Positions 1 through 7,439 of a stretch of 17,986 nucleotides of DNA are shown in pieces (positions within the stretch are counted from its first letter, which is position 1; the number at the start of each line of letters is the position of its first letter). The notes under the pieces were generated by a model, which was given only the letters and a program-made list of their open reading frames with translations, made no database searches and was not told the DNA's origin. Position numbers and translations under genes: made by a program. The stretch lies in the NCBI GenBank assembly GCA_910592005.1, contig CAJVPP010001768.1, positions 1 through 17,986 on the forward strand, given 5' to 3'. The DNA is from Funneliformis mosseae (taxonomy: Eukaryota; Glomeromycota; Glomeromycetes; Glomerales; Glomeraceae).

Positions 1-64
1 AATTATAATATTTAATAAATTTAATAAATATAATATATCAATTTTATATACTTATTTGACTGAA

Positions 65-430
65 TTGATACTAAATTGAGGCCAATTTTAGGCTGATTTA
101 TGGTTATTTAAATTCCAAATTGATGCTGAATGATACTGAATTGAGATCAATTTTAGGCTAATTTATGGTTATTTAAGTTCTGAATTGATGCCAAATGATG
201 CTAAATTGAGGTCAATTTTAAGCCGATTTATGTTATTTAAGTTTCTAATTAATGCTGAATGATGCTGAATTAAGGTCAATTTTAGGCTGAATGACCATAT
301 CGATCAGCATCTATCGGCATCTGAATTGTTGCCGAATTGAGGCCAGTTTTAGGCTGATTTATGGTTGAATTTGTTTCGAATGGCTATGTCCAATTGGGGT
401 CGATCGGCATCTATTGGCACCTGTTTGTGC
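65..430. repeat. About 65-bp minisatellite, 5 diverged units
   Basis: The core AATTGAGGYCAATTTTAGG recurs near 74, 139, 204, 268 and 335, giving a spacing of 64 to 67 bp. The linker of the first three or four units reads like TTTATGGTTATTTAA. After about 300 the array degenerates, with short direct repeats such as CGGCATCTAT near 314 and 405. I see no open reading frame or splice pattern, so this is called non-coding tandem repeat DNA. Confidence 0.8.
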
Positions 431-560
431 TGATCAGAAAATATGGCAAATCGGTCATAAATAGTATTAAAATCAGCCTAAAATTAGCTATTTAATTTTT
501 AGCCAATTTGGACTATTTCGACTAGTGTTTAGCTTATGCTGCAGTTTAGCTCATTGACTT

Positions 561-806
561 GTGTATTCTTCTTTGAAGAAATAATTCTAAAGGCAGTTTT
601 TCTTTGAAAAAAAATGGCATTAGTAATGATTTCTTTTAAAAAAAATAGCTCTGATAATATTTTCTTTAAAGAAAAATGGTCTCAGTGATATTTTTTTTAA
701 AGAAAAATGCATTTAGTGACACTTTCTTAAAGAAATTACTCTGAAAGTAAAATTCTTCAAGGAAATCACTTTAGAAGTGAAGTTCTTTAAGAAAATTATT
801 TTATTA
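561..806. repeat. 30-bp minisatellite array, left part
   Basis: About eight units of 30 to 31 bp each begin with a small palindrome of the form TTCTTTAAAGAA (variants TTCTTTGAAGAA, TTCTTAAAGAA, TTCTTCAAGGAA), followed by a diverged tail such as ATTACTCTGAAAGTAAAA. The same family resumes at about 1717, on the other side of the satellite element. The palindrome looks like a heat-shock-element spacing, but nothing here points to a promoter. Confidence 0.7.
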
Positions 807-1696
807 ATGCTCTGAATAGTTTGGTTTGATTCAGATTATAGGTTAATCTGAAACTGAACTGAACCGTAAACTGTTAAAAATCTGAATTAAACTGAAAATT
901 TCAGATTAATCTGAAATTTTAGATCATTTGAAATAATAATTTCATCATTCTAATTAAATGATTCTTTTATCATTTATTTAGAATAATAATTTGATCATTC
1001 CAATCAAATGATTCTTTATCGTTTATTTAAAATGATAATTTGATCATTTCAATCAAACGATTTTCTTATCATTCATTTAAAATGATAATTTCATCATTCT
1101 AATCAAATGATTTTCTTATCATTCATTTGGAACGATAATTGATTATTCCAATCGAATGATTTTTTTATCATTCATTTGAAATGATAATTTGATTATTCTA
1201 ATCGAACAATTTTTTTATTGTTCATTTGGAACAATAATTTTATCATTCCAATTGAACGATTTTTTTATCATTCATTTAGAACAATAATTTCAATCATTTC
1301 AAATAAACGATTCTTTTATCATTTTTTTGGAATAATAATTTAATCATTCTAATTGAACGATTCTTTTATTATTCTTTTAAAATAATAATTTAATCGTTCT
1401 GATCGAACGATTCTTTTATCATTCGTTTGAAATGATAACTTCAATCATTCCAAATGAACGATTTTTTTATCATTCTTTTGGAATGATAAATTTAATCATT
1501 CCAAATGATCCAAAATTTCGGATTAATCTGAAATTTTCAGTTTAGTTCAGATTTTTTTTGGTTCAAATTAGATTTATAATCTGAAAAAAATTTGAACTGA
1601 ACTGAAAATTTTCAGATTGAATATTTTGCAATCTGAAACTGAACTGAAGTTGATCCAACTGAAAATTTTCAGATTAATCTGAACTGTTTAGAGCTT
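807..1696. mobile_element. Inverted-arm satellite element, copy 1
   Basis: Two arms rich in CAGATTAATCTG and ACTGAACTGAAC flank a 50-bp tandem array. The outer ends are inverted: GCTCTGAATAGTTT on the left against AGCTCTAAACAGTT when the right end is read on the other strand. The perfect 16-bp palindrome TTCAGATTAATCTGAA occurs at 900-915 and 1668-1683, and a near copy at 1517-1532. The left arm is short (about 120 bp) and the right arm long (about 190 bp). The whole unit interrupts a 30-bp minisatellite, which suggests insertion. No transposase is encoded, so if it moves it is non-autonomous. Calling it mobile is inference from the repeated copies at 12756 and 15333. Confidence 0.6.
930..1505. 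repeat. 50-bp palindromic satellite array (about 12 units)
   Basis: Units begin AATGATAATTT or similar at about 982, 1031, 1081, 1131, 1180, 1230, 1280, 1331, 1381, 1431 and 1482. Each carries ATCATT, AATGAT and TTATCATT boxes, so a single unit can fold back on itself. The period of 49 to 51 bp is very regular although the units differ by substitutions. It forms the core of the element at 807-1696. Confidence 0.85.
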
Positions 1697-1716
1697 TACA
1701 TTTTATAAATGAAAAC

Positions 1717-1950
1717 CTTTAAGGAAATCATTTTGGAAGTAAAACCTTTATGAGATTTGCTCCATAATCATTTTCTCGAAGAGAATTATTCTGAAAATAT
1801 TTTTTTCAAAGGAAATCATTCTAGAAATATTCTTTTCAAAGAAAATTGTTCCAAAAACTTTTCTCTTGATGAGAATTATTTCAAAAATATTCCTATCAAA
1901 AAGAATCATTTCTCTTAATTAGAAATATTTCTATCGATAGATTTTATTTC
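1717..1950. repeat. 30-bp minisatellite array, right part
   Basis: Seven to eight 30-bp units such as TTTTTTCAAAGGAAATCATT followed by CTAGAAATAT. They match the family at 561-806 in period and in the palindromic box (TTTCAAAGAAA, TCTCGAAGAGA). The array is separated from its left part by the satellite element, as expected if that element inserted into one longer array. Confidence 0.65.
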
Positions 1951-1970
1951 TAAATATAAATATAAGTCAA

Positions 1971-2105
1971 ATAAGCTAACTTGCAAGCCAGATTGGCTCA
2001 GTTTAGCTTATCAATTTAATCTTTATAAGCAAAGCTGAGCTAAGCTAAGCTAAAAAAAAGTAACTCAGCTTGAGCTGGTGACAATCTAAATCAAGTTAAC
2101 TTATG
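1971..2105. repeat. AGCT-rich short-repeat patch
   Basis: A short stretch is dense in AGCT and AGCTTA/TAAGCT words (for example GAGCTAAGCTAAGCTAA near 2037), and TTAGCTTATCAA and AACTCAGCTTGAGCTGG form weak inverted matches. It may be the edge of an unclassified element. From here to 2332 the DNA is AT-rich with nothing else recognisable. Confidence 0.35.
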
Positions 2106-2332
2106 CAGAGCTTTAACAATAAACATTTATATTTAACTAAATTTCTAGTTCTAGAATTAATATTAGTAACTTTTAAATGATCTTTATTAATATAGGTTTT
2201 TTTTTTGATCTTAGTATTTTTAGTAAATAAGTTATATATTTCAATGATCTGTATCAATACACAAAATTTATTCAAAGTTTATCAAATAAATATATTTTTA
2301 TTATTTTATATATATACAAATTTTATAAATCA

Positions 2333-2655
2333 CTATTAATAAAGAAATTTCTATTAAAATATATTAATTAGTTAATTAAATCACAAAAAATTAATATTAC
2401 TATTAATTAGAAATTCTGTAAATATATAAATTGGTTAATTAAATTACAAATAAATTGATATTATAATTGATTAAATTGTTATTAATTAGAAAATTATATT
2501 AAAATATATCAATTAGTTAGTTAAATAGTAAGAAAATTTATAAGAAAATTGATATCTTAATTGAATAGTCATTATTAATTAAAAATTTCTATTAAAATAT
2601 ATCAATCAATTAATTAAATTGCAAAAAAATTGATATTATAATTAAATAAATAGTA
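2333..2655. repeat. Degenerate AT-rich repeat, 4 units
   Basis: Units start with YATTAATTA-GAAATT near 2333, 2400, 2478 and 2570, each followed by AAATATATYAATTRGTTA and a poly-A/AATTGATATTA tail. Unit length varies from 67 to 92 bp. Such AT-rich sequence can look repetitive by chance, so the call is moderate. From 2656 to about 2888 I see nothing beyond AT-rich DNA. Confidence 0.5.
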
Positions 2656-2889
2656 AAATCTATTTAAAAATATACTTTTAAAAGTATAAAAGAAGCTACT
2701 TTTAGATATTCTTCAAATTTTTTATTTTTTTTTATCACTGATTTTTTGAATTATTGCAGATTTTTGTTTTAAAAAATAACCCTATATTTTCTAAATTAGA
2801 ATATTATTATAAACTAATATATTTAGTAGTAATAAAAAGACTAATAAACATTATCTTTTAGACAATAAATCTTTTAATAATTAAAATCA

Positions 2890-4540
2890 AAAAATAGAAG
2901 ACGAAAGAGTGATAAAATCATAAAAGGATAGTAGCAAATGACTGTAAGTTTAGTTTATTAATTCTAAATCATATTTTTTTAATTTCTTAAATTATTATTT
3001 ATTCTATTTAGTGATAGTTCACAATTAATATCTAATGATTATAAATCTGAAGTTTATGAAGAAGAAAGCAAAGAAAGATAATGATTGGAGTTAATGAAAA
3101 AACAAAAAGACGATTTTATTAATGTAATTTAAAATAATGATAAAATCAGTATATTTGTTTATTATATATTATTATTCATGCCGATTATATTCATTTTAAT
3201 AGTTATATAAAAATGTATTACAAATTAGTTGACAAGAGGTTAGTTCTTTAAATTTTTAAGAAATTAATCTGAATTTTTTCTTTTTCTAGACATTTTATAA
3301 GCAATCACAAAAGGAAAATAAAGAATAATAAACTGAAAGAATATGATTATTGACTAATCTAAAGTAAACCTAAAATCAGAAACTCTAAAACAAAATAAAT
3401 CTTTATATATATCTTAATCTATATACAGAGAAGCCAATTTATCAAAAAGTGCAGCAGCTGAACTATACCTGAACTTTCTCAATTTTAACCTTAACTTCTT
3501 TGATCTTAACTTAAACAAAAAGAATGTTTTAAACCTAAAAGTGATCAGTCTAGTCTAGGCAGAAACAAATGCAATCGATCCTCATTCTCATCTGCTTTTT
3601 TATCCTCAATTTCATCTTCATTCTTATTTTCTTCTTTATGTTTACGTTCATATCTTTTTATTAAATAAGAAACTAAGAAATGTATTAAGAGTATCATATT
3701 TTATTTAATTTATTTTAATTATCTGAATTATTGCTAATTAATTATGTATTCATATAGTTAAAATGAAATAATTGGAATTATAGGCTTCTAGAAGATAAAA
3801 AGCTAAATATTAACAAAACTTTTAAAAGTTAACAAACGTTCATTAATAATTACATAATTTTAGTTATTCTGAATCAATTAATAAGAAAATATTTCCTGTA
3901 GTTATTAGTATAATTAAACATATAATTCATGAATAATATTATTATCAAAGAGAATTATTTTCTAGCAAAAGAAAAGTGCTGATTGGAATAATTCTAAAAA
4001 AGAAAAAATATGCTAATTTATAAAGTAATAAAATAAATAAAAAGTCAGGTTGTTTGTTTCATATTTTTTAATAATAATTTTTATTATATAGAAATAAGAT
4101 CGCTGAATAAAAACAATTGATAAACTAATGAAATTAAAGAATCATTTAATAGGAAAATTTTATAATAATAAGTTACAACTGATTTGGATTTATAACAGAT
4201 ATCATAATCTAAAAGTATTAGAAATAAATAATGATAATCCTAATAAATAAAAAAATCATTATCTGAAATCTTAAATAGTAATCTTTAATAGTAAGTAATT
4301 TTTTATTTTATTTTTAACAATCAGACTTTACTAATTTGAGTTATTTTTTAATAGTTACATAACTTTTCATGAAATTATGTGAATGAGGTTAATCAATTAT
4401 CAAAGGCACTCAAGATGAAAAATGAGTATATAAGAACAAATTTGCATTTAATGAAGAAGCAGCTTTTACAAATACTCTGTTTTAAATAAGATCAGAATAT
4501 GACAGATCTTTAAATTATCTGTAGAGAATCATATAAGGTT
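2890..4540 (+). pseudogene. Decayed multi-exon gene, probably transposon-derived
   Basis: Several exon-like pieces retain splice signals. Exon to 2943 (GTAAGT), intron 2944-3011 (ends TATTTAG), exon 3012-3148 (then GTATAT), intron 3149-3289 (ends TTTTTCTAG), exon from 3290. Joined, the first three stay in one frame that reads acidic (SEVYEEESKE) and then basic (LELMKKQKDDF, DKITFYKQSQKENKE), broken by in-frame stops, several of them TAA. Further exon-like pieces lie at about 3946-4024 (GTAATA), 4092-4290 (GTAAGT) and from 4355 after TTAATAG; one frame there reads KFAFNEEAAFTNTLF. From about 3480 to 3940 both strands read equally poorly. I do not recognise the family. An acidic N-terminus followed by a basic stretch is common in fungal transposon proteins, but that is only context. 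It may be two genes rather than one. Confidence 0.35.
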
Positions 4541-4689
4541 TTCAGTTAACTTTAAAGTAGTAAATAATAATGATGAGGAGAATGATGATAATGGTGAAGG
4601 AATGATGAAAATGACAAGAAGGATGATAATAATAGTGATGAACGTAAGGGGGATGATAATAGAATAATTGACAACAAGGTAGTAGAAAA

Positions 4690-5295
4690 TTATAGAAGTT
4701 GACAAAGAAGTATAAGTATACCTTATAGATACAGTCCTTGGTTTTCAATCAAAGCAAAAAACTTTCTGAATCTAATTCTAAAGAAAAATTTTGCTTTCTT
4801 TGTATATCATAGAGAACTTTAGTTAAAAGCTTTACTTGTTCTTTAAAATAAAATCTAATAGAATATTAATAAATTAATATATGAGACCTTTGTAACAGAA
4901 AAGGGAAAAATGACTCAAAAAATAAAAATTGAGTCAATGTTATTTCTGAACATTTTTTGATCTAAAAATCATATTTGGCATTTAAAAATAAAATTGATTT
5001 TTTTCCGACTGTTTCCCATTTCTATTGCAAAGGTCTCATATATATACTTAGAATAATACTTTTGTAATAAAAAATAAATAAATTATATTATAATTACCTT
5101 TGTATTGTCATCATAAATTGGCAAATTATTTAAAAGCAAACTTGAATATTTATTTCGGTCTGATTCAACAATATTGTTGTAATGCATTTGACAAAGTTGG
5201 TCACCAACTTTTAAATAGTTATATTTATTAAATGTTCCTTTTGTTTTAGTTTTTTCATATGCAAGCTTAGTAAAATTACGGAATTTACAGCATTT
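4690..5295 (-). pseudogene. Two exons of a decayed (-) gene, unknown family
   Basis: The upstream exon (5295 down to 5098) is 66 codons without a stop and ends at a clear donor (AAG then GTAATT, 5097). It reads FRNFTKLAYEKTK, then YLKVGDQLCQMHYNN, then a Ser/Leu/Asn-rich end. Two in-frame TAA codons lie just upstream (5296-5301), so its start is lost or spliced. A second coding piece from 4844 down reads KEQVKLLTKVLYDIQRKQ, has a TGA at 4749-4751, continues as LKTKD and fades near 4690. The sequence between them is an intron holding the 165-bp inverted-repeat element at 4878-5042. From memory, proteins with the LAYEKTK and QLCQ.HYN pattern are numerous in Glomeromycotina; this needs a search. 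Below 4690 the strand turns into His/Tyr-rich nonsense opposite GAT repeats, which I do not regard as coding. Confidence 0.5.
4878..5042. mobile_element. 165-bp MITE-like element with 31-bp inverted ends
   Basis: The left end 4878-4908 (TATATGAGACCTTTG...) and the right end 5012-5042 are inverted copies with about three mismatches over 31 bases. Inside are two more small inverted repeats: TGACTCAA at 4911-4918 with TTGAGTCA at 4929-4936, and AAAAATCA near 4964 with TGATTTTT near 4995. Flanking sequence is TA-rich, compatible with a TA target duplication, but the low complexity prevents proof. It encodes nothing and sits in the intron of the (-) remnant at 4690-5295. Confidence 0.75.
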
Positions 5296-5491
5296 TTATT
5301 ACAATTATTTATTTCACTAAGGTCCACAATTTGGTAAACGCGGCATTTTTTAAAAATTTCGCGTTACATTTCAAAAATAAGTCACGTGATTTTATGATTT
5401 TGGTGATGATCAGCAACAAATTTCACCAATCACTAAAAATTAAGGCGATGTTTAGCAGCCAATCATACAAAACTCCCTCATGCTTGAGGAT

Positions 5492-5563
5492 GTCCGAAAT
5501 TAGCATTTGGGATATCCTAAAATGTGTATTCCGATTTGGATATCCCAAATGCGCATTTCGGAC
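5492..5563. repeat. 26-bp near-perfect inverted repeat, 20-nt loop
   Basis: The left arm 5492-5517 begins GTCCGAAATTAGCATTTGG and the right arm 5538-5563 is its reverse complement at 24 of 26 positions. The loop is 20 nt. The surrounding stretch (about 5310-5600) is visibly less AT-rich than its neighbours and contains the perfect palindrome TCACGTGA (5382-5389). A further CGCATTTGGG word follows at about 5570. It may be the hairpin of a non-autonomous element or a regulatory structure. The 93-codon open stretch across it is a by-product of composition. Confidence 0.75.
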
Positions 5564-5738
5564 GACCAACGCATTTGGGTTAAAACAGGTCTATATCAAT
5601 ATGAAAATTTAAATAAAGTTTGAACCTGTTAAAAATTACGATATTGCTAAAATAATTAAAATGTATTTAACAATTATTTAAATTTATAAAATCAATGAAG
5701 CGCAGCCCTAGTCAAGATTTTTATTTTATGTTATTTTA

Positions 5739-5739
<1 letters not shown>

Positions 5740-5771
<32 letters not shown>
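5740..5771. other. T12-A20 homopolymer palindrome
   Basis: A run of twelve T (5740-5751) is followed directly by about twenty A (5752-5771). A similar T13-A11 junction lies at 6908-6931. Both sit just upstream of members of the duplicated blocks in front of the secreted-protein gene. They may be nucleosome-excluding or replication-slippage sites; assembly length errors are likely here. Confidence 0.6.
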
Positions 5772-5773
<2 letters not shown>

Positions 5774-5791
5774 ATATAATTAGCCGAAATT

Positions 5792-5837
5792 GTTTAAAGG
5801 CATTGAAATCCCTGGTATCTGTAATTTTTCCGAGGTA
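5792..5837 (+). repeat. Block A, upstream copy (relic promoter-proximal box?)
   Basis: GTTTAAAGGCATT, then TATCTGTAA, then CGAGGTA, spread over 46 bp. The same 46-bp block with one shifted base and a few substitutions occurs at 7329-7374, just before the TATA-like box of the intact gene. No gene follows this upstream copy: after it come a GC-richer patch (GTCCGCAGGCGCAGT, near 5858) and AT-rich DNA. Confidence 0.6.
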
Positions 5838-6060
5838 TACAAAATTCATTTTAAAATGTCCGCAGGCGCAGTAAATTTGCGATTAAATATTAAAATAAAA
5901 AAAAAATTTTAATTATTAATATAATAATTAAAAATAAATAGCTAATAAAAAAAATAACTTTTGAAATAATCTTTCATCAAACGAATTATGGCATTATACG
6001 AATGTTATTAAACGAGATTTCTTCTAATTCTTCTACTGAAATTTTTCTTAGTATCTGTAT

Positions 6061-6205
6061 TGCAATTCTTATTTAAGAAAATTATGTTAAGCTTCATGCT
6101 TACCAATTTCAGTTATTTATCTTTCATTCCTTTTTGCGTTAAAATATTTTTTTTTTGTCATACATTTCCAACATGTCATGGGCCGATCTATATTTCTGTC
6201 ACCTA
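6061..6205 (+). repeat. Block B, upstream copy
   Basis: It shares with 7017-7175 the ordered words TTGCAA.TT, TATTTAAGAAAA.TTAT, CTTCATG, AGTTA.TTAT, ATTCCTTTTT.GC, TTAAA, TTGTCATAC and GCCGATC/GACCGATC. Similarity extends upstream through ACTGAATTTTT (near 6037 and 6983). The two copies differ by substitutions and small insertions, so the duplication is old. The remaining DNA between 6206 and 6520 shows nothing recognisable. Confidence 0.5.
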
Positions 6206-6559
6206 ATTTTATTTTGAATAAGATTTTATAATTATTACACAACATAACATTTTAACTTGCTTTACGAAAATTTTATGTCGGAGTGGCTCGTAATATGCTT
6301 AAATTTTTAAATTTATATTCAGAAAAAAGAAATTAATCAAATGTAGATATACATATATAGTAAATTATTATGTGAAAATAAGTCTAGAATTAACTTCTAG
6401 TATATCGAAAAGTTTTACATTTTAATGAGGTAGAGGAACTTTTTCTTTTTAGCACTTTTTCTTATTCATAGCAAAATATTAATTCGATATACTGTGGTAA
6501 AGCCTTATTAACTTATTCTTTCTTTTTTAGCCCTACTTCAGGTTCTAATAAAGTTCATA

Positions 6560-6797
6560 AATTAAAAAAGTTTCTTTCATTTATTCGGAAATAATATCCC
6601 TTTTGGAACAAATTATTATCAAAAAATTGGCGGCGGGTCTTCTATTTAGCCTTAGTTATTTCTATATCAATTTAAAAAAAAATAAAGTTCAAATATTTGT
6701 GAATGTTCCAATCCGTAGTAGAACATATTGTATATTTCCATTAAAGCAAATGTTGGTTGATGCAGCTAAAAATTTATATGGGGTAGTTTGCAATTAA
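6560..6797 (+). other. 79-codon open stretch, doubtful exon
   Basis: An open frame runs from about 6560 to a TAA at 6795-6797. It has no ATG near its start and a TTTTTTAG acceptor-like site near 6530, but two stops lie between that site and the frame. It reads KKLAAGLLFSLSYFYINL and then NVPIRSRTYCIFPLKQ. I do not recognise it. It lies between the two copies of block B, so it could be the 3' relic of a lost paralog, but I see no match to the intact protein. It may equally be chance. Confidence 0.2.
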
Positions 6798-7016
6798 AAT
6801 CAAGTTACGATATGTAGTCCAAACTGTGATTTAATAGCAAACCTAAAAAAAAGTTTAGTTGTATATAAAATTTAGTGAAGCCATATGGTTTGCAACCTAT
6901 AAAATCATTTTTTTTTTTTTAAAAAAAAAAATTTTCTAATTAGAACATTTGATATATTTTATGTTTTTTACCATATATTTCTTCACTGAATTTTTTGTAA
7001 TCTGAAACGTTAATGC

Positions 7017-7195
7017 ATTGCAAATTTTATTTAAGAAAAATTATAGAATATCGTCTCAAGCACGCTACCCTTCATGATTACAGTTACTTATTTTTTTATT
7101 CCTTTTTTTGCATTAAACTGTCAAAAAAAATTTATTTAATTAAAGTTTTATATTTGTCATACCTGACCGATCGTTCATATCCAATCGTGCCGTAT
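7017..7195 (+). repeat. Block B, downstream copy
   Basis: This is the counterpart of 6061-6205. It carries the same order of words and lies about 245 bp before the start codon of the intact gene. Its 3' end (from TTTATTTAATTAAAG at about 7131) has been duplicated again in tandem. Confidence 0.5.
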
Positions 7196-7277
7196 TAAAA
7201 AAAAAAAAAAATTTATTTAATTAAAGTTTTATATTTGTCATACCTGACCGATCGTCATATCCAATCGTGCCGTATTA
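7117..7277 (+). repeat. Recent 80-bp tandem duplication upstream of the gene
   Basis: The segment TTTATTTAATTAAAG...CCAATCGTGCCGTATTA starting at 7131 is repeated from 7212, an offset of 80-81 bp. The two copies differ by essentially one base (GTTCAT against GTCAT) and by the length of the A-run between them. The near identity implies a young event, in contrast to the old A and B duplications around it. Confidence 0.9.
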
Positions 7278-7328
7278 AATAAAAAAAAAAAAAATTATGA
7301 ACATCGTAATAATTAGAATACAGAAATG

Positions 7329-7374
7329 GTTTAAAGGCATTTGATTACCCTGATATCTGTAAATTTTCGAGGTA
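7329..7374 (+). promoter_or_regulatory. Block A, downstream copy: candidate upstream element
   Basis: This is the second copy of the 46-bp block seen at 5792-5837. It ends 66 bp before the ATG and 9 bp before the TATA-like box. Conservation between two otherwise diverged stretches and its place before the start make it a candidate transcription-factor site. This is inference; shared descent alone could also explain it. Confidence 0.35.
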
Positions 7375-7382
7375 ATAATCAG

Positions 7383-7390
7383 TATATAAG
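7383..7390 (+). promoter_or_regulatory. TATA-like box of the secreted-protein gene
   Basis: TATATAAG lies 57 bp before the ATG and is followed by the less AT-rich GCCTACCTGACCTG and a purine-rich GGAAAAAAAAAGAC leader. With the usual 25-30 bp spacing, transcription would start near 7415 and give a leader of only about 25 nt. TATA-like words are frequent in such AT-rich DNA, so position and context carry the call. Confidence 0.45.
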
Positions 7391-7439
7391 GCCTACCTGA
7401 CCTGATTTTTCGACAAGGAAAAAAAAAGACATTTCATTC

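Noticed and set aside
561..806. Heat-shock element cluster (TTC..GAA palindromes)
   Set aside because: The palindromes are part of a tandem array with no gene nearby; the same motif flanks the other side of the inserted element.
4542..4748. 68-codon (-) frame as a complete gene
   Set aside because: It has no ATG; its first part belongs to the decayed exon at 4690-4844 and the rest is His/Tyr-rich antisense of GAT repeats.
5331..5612. 93-codon open stretch (+)
   Set aside because: It runs across the 26-bp inverted repeat, has no motif or codon pattern, and is explained by local composition.
7013..7198. 61-codon open stretch (+) upstream of the gene
   Set aside because: It lies in the duplicated upstream blocks and the tandem duplication; low-complexity peptide, no homolog-like feature.
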